A DNA stretch of 6,136 nucleotides. Origin: Desulfobacteraceae bacterium (GTDB taxonomy: Bacteria > Desulfobacterota > Desulfobacteria > Desulfobacterales > BuS5). The notes beneath the pieces were generated by a model that saw nothing but the letters and a program-made list of their open reading frames with translations, searched no databases and was not told where the DNA came from. Shown here piece after piece: positions 1 through 6,136 of the stretch (the first letter of the stretch is position 1; every line of letters starts with the position of its first letter). The position numbers were made by a program, and so were the translations under genes. The stretch is from NCBI GenBank assembly GCA_030592105.1, contig JAUVKE010000167.1:1-6136 (forward strand), in the 5' to 3' direction.

Positions 1-95
1 CAGCGGTAACGTTGTGTACCAAGGGAATTCCATCCAGATTTCATAATTTTATCACTGCCACAATTTGGGCAGATAATTTTTTGATAACATGTCAT
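1..95 (-). CDS. IS1-like (InsA-type) transposase, N-terminal part, cut by window edge
   Basis: Thirty-one codons are readable leftward from an ATG at 95 before the window ends. The peptide opens MTCYQKIICPNC (Cys9 and Cys12) and ends with SLGTQRYR; the last two bases are TG, consistent with a third zinc-ribbon cysteine codon. The pattern CPxC, then about 12 residues, then GxQRYRC is the N-terminal zinc finger of IS1-family InsA proteins (E. coli InsA has CPSC...GHQRYLC), which binds the element's ends. No good Shine-Dalgarno sequence precedes the ATG, as is common for IS genes, and no other in-frame start was seen close upstream. The gene is divergent in function from cusBA but lies on the same strand just after it. 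Other zinc-ribbon transposases (IS1595 type) are possible; the QRYR signature favours IS1. Whether the element is intact cannot be seen. Confidence 0.7.
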   Translation of the reverse strand, partial: MTCYQKIICPNCGSDKIMKSGWNSLGTQRYR

Positions 96-156
96 GTGAA
101 TGATATATACATAATATAAATATTTATTCAACAAATTACATGTTTGACCCATTACC
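1..156 (-). mobile_element. Left-end portion of an IS1-family insertion sequence (boundary inferred)
   Basis: The minus strand read from 156 begins GGTAATGGGTCAAACATG, which resembles the ends of IS1 (GGTGATGCTGCCAACTT and GGTAATGACTCCAACTT). It sits 61 bases before the transposase start, close to the roughly 55 bases between the end of IS1 and insA. The boundary is therefore a reasoned guess based on remembered IS1 ends. The other terminus and the target duplication are outside the window, so insertion cannot be proven. The stretch between the end and the start codon is very AT-rich (about 98-130), as expected for an IS promoter region. Confidence 0.45.
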
Positions 157-234
157 ACCTAACCTATTCTTTAACTGCGGGGTTCGTAACTATTCAGCGT
201 TGCTGATTTAAGAGACGCAACAGGTATGATCTGA

Positions 235-3200
235 TTAAAATTTTGAATATTTCCATTTCATCTCTGCAACACTGCAATATAACACCGGTACCACAAACAT
301 TGTAACCATAACAACAATCATACCGCCAAAGGACGGAATTGCCATGGGGATCATAATATCAGCTCCCCTTCCTGTGGAAGTTAATATGGGTATAAGGGCT
401 AAGATGGTTGTCGCAGATGTCATTAAACAGGGCCTCACCCGCCTTTTGCCTGCCTGAACCGTTAATTCTCTTATTTTCTCAATGGAATCAGGATTGTTTT
501 TTGTAAAACTCTGATCAAGATATGTGGCCATAATAACGCCGTCATCTGTTGCGATTCCAAAAAGAGCAAGGAATCCAACCCATATGGCCACACTCATATT
601 TATCGGATGAATCTGGAAAAGATCCCGCATATTTACTCCCAGGAGGTTAAAATCCATGAACCAGGGGAGTCCATAAAACCATATCATTATAAAACCGCCT
701 GACCATGCCACCATGATTCCAGAAAATATCATGGCCGTTGTAATCATGGAGTCAAATTGCAGATAAAGGATTATAAAAATAGTAAAAAGGGCAAGGGGGA
801 TAAGAAGCATAAGCCGTTTTTCCGAACGAATCTGATTTTCATAATTACCCGCAAAGCTGTAACTGACACCAGCAGGGATTTTCAATTCTCCTGATTTTAT
901 TTTTTTGTCAATATATTCTGCTGCCTGTTTAACTGTATCGGTTTCAGCCCCCCCCTTTTTTTTATCAAAAAGAACATATCCTGTGAGAAATGTATCCTCA
1001 CTTTTAATAACCTGGGGCCCGCGCATATATTTTATCTCCGAAAGCAGGTTAAGGGGAATCTGCTTACCGTCAGGTGACGGCACATATATATTTTCCATGG
1101 CATCAGGGGAATCCCGCCGTTCCCGCATGTACCTTACCCTTACAGGATACCGTTCTCTTCCTTCAACGGTCATGGTCACAGGTTTTCCCCCGATTGCCAC
1201 TTCAATAACATCCTGGATGTTTTTTACACTTATCCCATATCTTGCTGCCGCTTTTCTGTTAATATCGATTTCAAGGTATGGCTTTCCCACAATTCTGTCA
1301 GCAATCACTGCTGAAGACTTAACCATGGGTACTTTTTTCAACAATTTTTCAAATTCAAAGCCCACTGCTTCTATTGTTTCAATGTCAGGCCCTTTAATTT
1401 TAATCCCCATGGGTGCACGCATACCACTTTGAAGCATCACAAGTCTTGCGGAAATGGGCTGAAGCCTGGGCGCGGAAGTTGTGCCGGGGACCATGGCAGC
1501 TGCAAGTATTTCATCCCATATATCTGCTGAATGGCTAATACCTTCCCACTTTTTTCTGCCGGGGTTAAGTTCCGGTAAAAGGGGGGGGCGCCATAACCTG
1601 AAAGGCTTGCCATTTTTATCAGGTATCAGCAGGTTTTCATTGTCCCGTAAAAACTTTCCTTTTACAGTATATGGTTTTTTGTCCGGGCCATTTACAGGAT
1701 TCCCCTTAATATCCCGGAAAAAATCCCTGTCATTTTTTTTAAAACTAAATGTCATCCTTTTATGGGATTCATTCAGAAGATATTCAGGTTTGTAATTAAT
1801 AACTGTTTCGATCATTGAGACAGGCGCAGGATCAAGGGGAGTTTCAGCTCTGCCTAGTTTACCCACTGCTGTTTCAACCTCTGGTATATTTTTAATCGCC
1901 ATATTCTGTTTACGAAGAATATCGAGAACTTCACCAATGGATGCATGGGGCATGGTGGTGGGCATATAAAGGAAAGAGCCCTCATCAAGGGGCGGCATGA
2001 ATTCCTTTGACAAATTCAGCCATATGGCAATGCCCAGGCAAAGAATAATACCAGGAATAATCATGAACTGTTTTTTATATTTTAGAAAAGTTCTTAAAAG
2101 TATCTCATAATACTTCATAAACGTATAAAATAATGATATGAGTCCCCCGATAAAAAAGGCTATAAAAATTAAATTTACAAAAATTCCTTTTTCCGGACCA
2201 AGGGGGAGCCAGTGAGACGCAAGTTGTAACATGATATAGATCACTACAAAGGCAAGCCCTGTTTGTGATATTATTTTTTTTGTATAATCCGTTAACCTGG
2301 TCTCATAAATAGAGTATATTCCAGCTAAAATAAAAAGTACCGCCGGCCACCATTTCATATAATAAAAGGATGCTCCACCGCAGCTTAAAAAGAGAAATGC
2401 CGGTATATATCTATTCTTATTCTCATTATATTTTGTCCCGAGGATAAGGTGAGCAGCTGGAGGGATTACGGCTATGGTAATGATTAGTGCGCCTATAAGG
2501 GTAAATGTTTTTGTGAACGCCAGGGGTTTAAAAAGTTTCCCTTCTGCAGCCTCCATGGCAAAGATCGGTAAAAAACTTACAACAGTTGTTAAAACAGCGG
2601 TTATAACTGCGCTTCCCACTTCGCATGACGCAGCATATACAATTTCAAGCCGGTTGTCCTCTTCCTTGGCAGCCTTAAGCTTTTTTAAAATATTTTCGCA
2701 CATGACTATACCCATGTCTACAATCGTGCCAATGGCTATGGCTATACCGGAAAGGGCAACAATGTTGGCATCCACTTTAAAAAGTTTCATTGCTATGAAA
2801 CAGATAAGGACTGCAAGGGGAATCATTGAAGAGATAATTAATGCACTTCTAAAATGAAGAACCATGAGCAGCACCACAAGGACAGTAATCATAATCTCTT
2901 CAGTGAGTGCGCGGTTAAGGGTATTTAATGTTTCATGGATTAATCCTGTACGGTCATAAAAAGGAATAATTCTTACACTGCTTTTAGTACCGTTTTTAAG
3001 TTTTCTGGAGGGTAGCCCCGGGGAGATCTCCTCTATTTTTTTTTTAATATTTTTGATTGTCTCCAGGGGATTTTCTCCGTAACGAACCACCACCACACCC
3101 CCCACTACTTCAGCCCCTTCTTTATCCAGGGCACCCCTGCGGAGTGCGGGGCCTGTGGTCACATGGGCAATATTCTTAATATATACGGGGACACCTTTAT

Positions 3201-3429
3201 TAACCTTGATAACCGTATCTTCGATATCCTCCAGTGATGTGATAAATCCGCGCCCCCTTATGACGTATTCAACACGGTTTATCTCAATTGTGCGGGCGCC
3301 CACATCCCTGTTTGAGTTTTTAACAGCAGCAAACAGATCGACCAGTTTAATATTAAATGCCTGGAGGGCATCAGGGTCCACATCTATCTGGTACTCCTTA
3401 ACAAACCCCCCCCACAGATGCGACCTCAC
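235..3429 (-). CDS. cusA: CusA-like Cu(I)/Ag(I) RND efflux pump, main (C-terminal) part after a frameshift
   Basis: This 1064-codon frame holds most of a heavy-metal RND proton antiporter of the inner membrane. Residues 9 onward (FVKEYQIDVDPDA) continue the CusA sequence broken off in the upstream frame; residues 1-8, from a GTG at 3429, are an out-of-frame extension. Against E. coli CusA (aligned from memory), the periplasmic three-methionine copper site is conserved: M489, M539 and M665 match M573, M623 and M672. TM4 keeps D238 and E245 (D405, E412), but TM10 has D962 for E939 and C1001 for K984. Three stretches are longer than in E. coli: about 95 mostly hydrophobic residues between TM6 and TM7 (331-450), 77 residues between M539 and M665, and 22 residues between TM9 and TM10 (about 921-942). 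The frame ends in a TAA at 235-237. As one gene with the upstream part it would span 235-4042 and give about 1268 residues. Function depends on whether the frameshift is real. Confidence 0.9.
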   Translation of the reverse strand: MRSHLWGGFVKEYQIDVDPDALQAFNIKLVDLFAAVKNSNRDVGARTIEINRVEYVIRGRGFITSLEDIEDTVIKVNKGVPVYIKNIAHVTTGPALRRGALDKEGAEVVGGVVVVRYGENPLETIKNIKKKIEEISPGLPSRKLKNGTKSSVRIIPFYDRTGLIHETLNTLNRALTEEIMITVLVVLLMVLHFRSALIISSMIPLAVLICFIAMKLFKVDANIVALSGIAIAIGTIVDMGIVMCENILKKLKAAKEEDNRLEIVYAASCEVGSAVITAVLTTVVSFLPIFAMEAAEGKLFKPLAFTKTFTLIGALIITIAVIPPAAHLILGTKYNENKNRYIPAFLFLSCGGASFYYMKWWPAVLFILAGIYSIYETRLTDYTKKIISQTGLAFVVIYIMLQLASHWLPLGPEKGIFVNLIFIAFFIGGLISLFYTFMKYYEILLRTFLKYKKQFMIIPGIILCLGIAIWLNLSKEFMPPLDEGSFLYMPTTMPHASIGEVLDILRKQNMAIKNIPEVETAVGKLGRAETPLDPAPVSMIETVINYKPEYLLNESHKRMTFSFKKNDRDFFRDIKGNPVNGPDKKPYTVKGKFLRDNENLLIPDKNGKPFRLWRPPLLPELNPGRKKWEGISHSADIWDEILAAAMVPGTTSAPRLQPISARLVMLQSGMRAPMGIKIKGPDIETIEAVGFEFEKLLKKVPMVKSSAVIADRIVGKPYLEIDINRKAAARYGISVKNIQDVIEVAIGGKPVTMTVEGRERYPVRVRYMRERRDSPDAMENIYVPSPDGKQIPLNLLSEIKYMRGPQVIKSEDTFLTGYVLFDKKKGGAETDTVKQAAEYIDKKIKSGELKIPAGVSYSFAGNYENQIRSEKRLMLLIPLALFTIFIILYLQFDSMITTAMIFSGIMVAWSGGFIMIWFYGLPWFMDFNLLGVNMRDLFQIHPINMSVAIWVGFLALFGIATDDGVIMATYLDQSFTKNNPDSIEKIRELTVQAGKRRVRPCLMTSATTILALIPILTSTGRGADIMIPMAIPSFGGMIVVMVTMFVVPVLYCSVAEMKWKYSKF
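948..963 (-). other. A8G8 tract in cusA containing an in-frame A AAA AAG heptamer
   Basis: The coding strand reads GAT AAA AAA AAG GGG GGG GCT, giving DKKKGGA (residues 822-828 of the main cusA frame). Positions 961-955 match the classic -1 slippery heptamer A AAA AAG in the correct phase. The protein sequence on both sides fits the family in the same frame, so the gene is intact here. No stimulatory hairpin or upstream Shine-Dalgarno element was established, so function is not claimed. Confidence 0.4.
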
Positions 3430-4042
3430 TTACTCCTGAAACAGCCATTAACTGATATTTGACATACCAGTCCTGTATGCTTCTGAGTTCATTAATGTCC
3501 CAGCCTCCTGTGGGGTTCCCCTTTTCATCTCTCCCCTCCAGGGTATACCAGAAGACCTGCCCAAGGGGGGTGGCATCGGGCCCCAGCTTTGGAACTACTC
3601 CATCGGGGAGGGTGCCAGGTGACAGGGAATTTAGTTTTTCAAGAATTCTGGAGCGGGACCAGTAAAATTCCACATCTTCATTAAAGATCACATAAATTGA
3701 GGAAAATCCGAACATGGAGGAGCTTCTTACAGCCTTTACACCTGGAACACCTAAAAGAGAGACTGTCAGCGGATATGTGACCTGGTCTTCCACATCTTTT
3801 GGAGAACGTCCCGTCCATCTGGTAAAAACAATCTGCTGATTTTCACCAATATCAGGAATGGCATCCACAGGTATGGGCCTGCGGGGCAGCCAGCCGGTAT
3901 TCCAGTCAAAAGGCGCCACTATAATGCCCCAGCTAATAACTGCCAAAAGGAAAAGAAAAATAATTATTTTCCGCGTCAGACAAAAACGGATGATCCTGTT
4001 TAATATTGAAGGGGGCGTATTATAATGATTAACAGAATTCAT
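3398..4042 (-). CDS. cusA: CusA-like RND efflux pump, N-terminal part, ended early by a frameshift
   Basis: The 214-residue product carries the cytoplasmic start, TM1 (about 25-43) and the first porter subdomain of CusA. Family signatures are visible: VDAIPDIGENQ (59-69), DQVTYPLT (86-93), FYWSRSRILEKLNSL (126-140), LGPDAT (153-158), SIQDWYVKY (188-196) and EVASVGG (206-212). The family continues GGFVKEYQ, but here the frame reads GGVC and stops at a TAA (3398-3400), while the expected continuation is one base away in the next frame. The ATG at 4042 overlaps the cusB stop in ATGA, and GAAGGAG lies just upstream, so the start is well supported and coupled to cusB. The fragment alone has one membrane helix and could not transport. 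It is either half of a broken gene, a sequencing artefact, or a product rescued by slippage. Confidence 0.9.
   Translation of the reverse strand: MNSVNHYNTPPSILNRIIRFCLTRKIIIFLFLLAVISWGIIVAPFDWNTGWLPRRPIPVDAIPDIGENQQIVFTRWTGRSPKDVEDQVTYPLTVSLLGVPGVKAVRSSSMFGFSSIYVIFNEDVEFYWSRSRILEKLNSLSPGTLPDGVVPKLGPDATPLGQVFWYTLEGRDEKGNPTGGWDINELRSIQDWYVKYQLMAVSGVSEVASVGGVC
3406..3413 (-). other. G8 homopolymer at the cusA frame break
   Basis: On the coding strand the sequence is TCTGTGGGGGGGGTTTGTTAAGGAG. With seven G in the run the frame would read S V G G F V K E, exactly the CusA family sequence; with eight it reads S V G G V C stop. One extra G therefore explains the split of cusA. Restoring the frame needs loss of one G in the DNA, transcriptional slippage, or a +1 ribosomal shift. 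Confidence 0.85.
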
Positions 4043-5958
4043 TCTCCTTCCTCTGTTTTATCTGTTGAGGGCTCAATGGTATCTACAATTGTTCCGCAGG
4101 AGAACATGCTCGATCCGAAATATGGATTTTCTGTTCCTTTTTTATTCTGCAGCCACTTTGCCCCTTTAAAGCTAAAAGCCATGGGGCAGCGGAATACATA
4201 TAAAGAGCCGGGGAGATCACCATGGCCCCCTTTTGAGTAGAAGGTAATTAATATTTCCGACAGGGGATTAAATCCATTGCGTGCCGCCTTAATATCTTTT
4301 GCATTGGATAGATCTTTTGCCTCTTTTAAAAGCGGAGTCCATCCTTTAAAAGCAGGATATTTTGCACTGAGTTCATCTGTATTTTTCAATAAAAATATTA
4401 ATATATTTGAGGCACTTTTTTTAAATCCTTCAAAATCATCCCTTGAAAGTGTATGATGAAGATCTGCATAGGCCTCCATGAGCGTCTGAAGCCGGCTTTT
4501 TTTTGCTGAATCAGTTGTTTCAGCATTAGTATTCTCAATACTCATCATACTGGGCTTCCCAAGAAGCTGAAGTGAACTGTCTATTTTGAAATTACCATTA
4601 ACAACAACTTCATCCCCTTCCATTAACCCTTTTTTTACCACATAATACTCCCCAGCCCTTGTTCCAAGGGTAATTTCTCTCCCTTTATAATGCCCCTTTT
4701 TCCCAGGTACCGTCAGGAAGACCACCCCCCTGTTTCCCGTAATAAGAGGGGCAGTACGGGGAATTACAAGGGGGTATTTATAAAAAAAATTCCTTGAGTC
4801 ATTTTTAGATTTAATTTGAATCAAGGCCATGGTGCATAACCTGCACCTTCCTTTAGTCTTGTTAACAATTTCAGGGTGCATGGGGCATGTCCATTTTCCG
4901 GAAAGGTTTTCAGGGATGGGGAGACCGTCTCCTGCAAGGGGGACTTTTGCCAGGGCACTGACATACATCTCCGGCTTTAAACGGTTGTCTATATTTTCCG
5001 CCTTGAGTCTTACTTTTATGGTTCGGGTGGTTGCATCAAGAACAGGCTCAATAAAGCTGATTTCCCCATAAAATTTTTCACCTGGATAGGCTTTTGTCCA
5101 AAATTCAATTTTTTGTCTCATGGTGAGCCAGGAGATATCAGATTCATAGGCATCAAGGAGAACCCATACATGGGAAAGGTCGGCTATGGTGCAGATTTTA
5201 GCTCCTGTTTTTACATAGGACCCTTCAGCAACATCTCTGTGGAGAATAATTCCGCCTGTGGGGGCATATATGGTTATATGATCTTCCGGGTCTGATTGTT
5301 TTTCAATTTTATTTATCTGCTCACTTGTGAGCCCCCACAGCCTTAACTTCTTCTTAACCGCCTGATATATGTTTTCTGCCTGCTTAATAAGGCTGGGAGA
5401 ACCTTTTTTTCTTCGGGCAGCAAGGTGTTGGTATGCCTGGATAAGCTCTTCCTGTGCTGAATAGAGTTCAGGGCTGTAGATGGAAAAAAGATGGTCTCCG
5501 GGATTTACCCGCATCCCTGTAAAATCGATGAAGAGCCTGTCAATTCTTCCGGGGACCCACGCTGCAATATGTTTTACCCGTGTTTCATCAAAAGCTATTT
5601 TACCGGTTATTCTAATCTCTTTTTCCACGGGTCTGCGTACAGCTTTTTTTGTTCTGATTTCCGCAAGTTTTTCAGCATAAGGAGAAAGGTAGATTGAGTG
5701 ATCATGGATGTCGTCACTCCCATCAGCACCTTCAAGTGGTATCAAAGGCATATTACATAGGGGACACATGCCTGGCTCAGGAAGCTTTATCTGGGGATGC
5801 ATGGAGCATGTCCATACTTTTTTTTCATCCTGAATCTGAAAAACATATTCATGGCCCCGGTCCCAGGTATCTTTTTTTTTGATGAAATAACCTGTGCATA
5901 CAACAAGCAGCAGAAGAGCCAGCAGGATAATAATATTTTTTTTATTAAGGTATTTCAT
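4039..5958 (-). CDS. cusB: CusB-like periplasmic adaptor with two heavy-metal-binding modules and a DUF3347-like C-terminus
   Basis: This 639-residue membrane-fusion protein links the CusA pump to an outer-membrane channel and can bind and deliver Cu(I)/Ag(I). An N-terminal membrane anchor (about 8-26) is followed by a heavy-metal-binding module at 47-76 (WTCSMHPQI, then PGMCPLCNMPL; C51, H54, C65, C68). The adaptor core follows: barrel-sandwich halves around 116-165 and 226-265 flank a helical hairpin (165-220), then a beta-barrel (about 266-340). A second metal-binding module lies at 355-382 (WTCPMHPEI, then CRLCTMALI). After the membrane-proximal part (to about 465), residues 489-625 look like DUF3347, with CPMAFSFKGAKWLQ (591-604) and NPYFGSSMFSCG (611-622). 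E. coli CusB has about 407 residues; the extra length is these three modules. The ATG at 5958 has a strong ribosome binding site. The stop overlaps the cusA start (ATGA). No frame breaks were seen. Confidence 0.93.
   Translation of the reverse strand: MKYLNKKNIIILLALLLLVVCTGYFIKKKDTWDRGHEYVFQIQDEKKVWTCSMHPQIKLPEPGMCPLCNMPLIPLEGADGSDDIHDHSIYLSPYAEKLAEIRTKKAVRRPVEKEIRITGKIAFDETRVKHIAAWVPGRIDRLFIDFTGMRVNPGDHLFSIYSPELYSAQEELIQAYQHLAARRKKGSPSLIKQAENIYQAVKKKLRLWGLTSEQINKIEKQSDPEDHITIYAPTGGIILHRDVAEGSYVKTGAKICTIADLSHVWVLLDAYESDISWLTMRQKIEFWTKAYPGEKFYGEISFIEPVLDATTRTIKVRLKAENIDNRLKPEMYVSALAKVPLAGDGLPIPENLSGKWTCPMHPEIVNKTKGRCRLCTMALIQIKSKNDSRNFFYKYPLVIPRTAPLITGNRGVVFLTVPGKKGHYKGREITLGTRAGEYYVVKKGLMEGDEVVVNGNFKIDSSLQLLGKPSMMSIENTNAETTDSAKKSRLQTLMEAYADLHHTLSRDDFEGFKKSASNILIFLLKNTDELSAKYPAFKGWTPLLKEAKDLSNAKDIKAARNGFNPLSEILITFYSKGGHGDLPGSLYVFRCPMAFSFKGAKWLQNKKGTENPYFGSSMFSCGTIVDTIEPSTDKTEEGE
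4044..4050 (-). promoter_or_regulatory. Ribosome binding site of cusA within the end of cusB
   Basis: GAAGGAG lies one base upstream of the ATGA overlap, inside the last cusB codons (gaa gaa gga gaa tga). Core-to-start spacing is very short, so initiation probably relies on coupling to termination of cusB. It fixes the cusA start at 4042. Confidence 0.6.
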
Positions 5959-5963
5959 TTTTA

Positions 5964-5969
5964 CCTCCC
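5964..5969 (-). promoter_or_regulatory. Ribosome binding site of cusB
   Basis: GGGAGG on the coding strand precedes the ATG at 5958 by five bases (GGGAGGTAAAAATG). It is a near-perfect Shine-Dalgarno match and supports this start, which also gives a proper membrane anchor at the N-terminus. Confidence 0.8.
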
Positions 5970-6136
5970 AGGTAGCTATTCAGCGAAACAACCGGGCTCC
6001 CGGTCTCTAATTTAAAAATAACGTTCATTACGATTAGCTGCTATGGTGTTTCTATAAAACATGGAGTTTCAATTAGTTGCGTGCTGAATTTAAAACTTTG
6101 CTACTTAGAACTGGCCGGGTTAAATCCATTCCTGTA
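5970..6136 (-). other. Upstream region of cusBA without a recognisable gene
   Basis: No reading frame of useful size is present on either strand. The operon promoter, if it is local, must lie here, but no well-spaced -35/-10 pair was found: TTGAAA occurs on the minus strand at about 6067-6072, with TATAGA only 10 bases further on. A small inverted repeat, TGTTT-N5-AAACA (6047-6061), is also present. The operon may instead be transcribed from a promoter beyond the window, for example from a preceding cusC. Confidence 0.3.
5991..6004. repeat. Perfect GC-rich palindrome in the cusB leader
   Basis: ACCGGGCTCCCGGT consists of 6-base arms ACCGGG/CCCGGT around two bases, in an otherwise AT-rich leader 33-46 bases upstream of the cusB start. 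As RNA it could form a 5-pair stem with a 4-base loop; as DNA it could be a dimeric regulator site. No U-tract follows directly on either strand, so it is a poor terminator. It does not resemble the CusR or CueR boxes I know. Confidence 0.35.

Noticed and set aside
199..221. GTTGC...GCAAC inverted repeat downstream of the cusA stop, considered as a terminator.
   Set aside because: Only five pairs, a 13-base loop and no T-tract on the coding strand; too weak to annotate.
905..1432. A 175-codon open frame on the plus strand inside cusA, and several shorter plus-strand frames inside cusA and cusB.
   Set aside because: They lie antisense to strongly conserved coding sequence, have no recognisable domains, and are shadows of the real genes.
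3429..3437. The GTG at 3429 as a genuine independent start of the main cusA frame.
   Set aside because: AGGAG lies only three bases upstream, and the resulting first eight residues do not match the family; a product starting here would lack TM1 and part of the porter domain.
186..5985. GTAACTATTCAGCG (186-199) and GTAGCTATTCAGCG (5972-5985) flank cusBA in direct orientation with one mismatch.
   Set aside because: A 13/14 match is expected by chance a few times in a window this size, and the right copy abuts the cusB ribosome binding site, so it cannot be the end of an element there.
6073..6136. Possible end of an upstream gene on the minus strand (an 11-codon frame ending in TAG at 6101-6103, or a 20-codon frame ending in TAA near 6073).
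   Set aside because: Both are too short to recognise, and open frames of this length arise by chance.
1..6136. CRISPR array, tRNA, rRNA, toxin-antitoxin or phage defence genes.
   Set aside because: No regularly spaced repeats, RNA gene signatures or matching protein motifs were seen on either strand.

Overview
The window carries a Cus-type copper/silver efflux locus, cusB followed by cusA, read entirely on the minus strand (right to left), with the 5' end of an IS1-like insertion sequence just beyond cusA at the left edge. AT-rich Gram-negative DNA, Met/Cys-rich metal-binding modules and an extended CusA resemble what I know from Desulfobacterota (deltaproteobacteria), with relatives in Planctomycetes and Bacteroidetes. 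That placement is inference, since there is no rRNA or housekeeping gene here.

Layout from left to right. Bases 1-95 (minus) encode the first 31 residues of an IS1/InsA-type transposase whose zinc ribbon runs off the window. A plausible IS end lies near base 156. Bases 157-234 are a short spacer with no clear terminator. Bases 235-4042 (minus) are cusA, the inner-membrane RND pump, split into two frames by a G8 run (3406-3413 on the + strand) where the family alignment expects seven G. Read as one gene it would be about 1268 residues, against 1047 for E. coli CusA. Bases 4039-5958 (minus) are cusB, a 639-residue periplasmic adaptor with two heavy-metal-binding Cys/Met/His modules and a C-terminal DUF3347-like module. 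The cusB stop and cusA start overlap as ATGA, so the pair is almost certainly one operon with coupled translation. Bases 5959-6136 are the leader of the operon, with a strong ribosome binding site and a perfect GC-rich palindrome but no convincing promoter.

How they work together: by analogy with CusCBA, CusB would capture Cu(I)/Ag(I) in the periplasm, hand it to the three-methionine site of the CusA porter domain, and CusA would expel it, using the proton gradient, through an outer-membrane channel. No cusC, cusF or regulator gene is present in the window.

This is a variant of a known system rather than a new one. The points worth attention are the homopolymer frameshift in cusA, the roughly 95-residue extra membrane block and 77-residue periplasmic insert in CusA, the changed proton-relay residues, and the three metal-binding modules in CusB.
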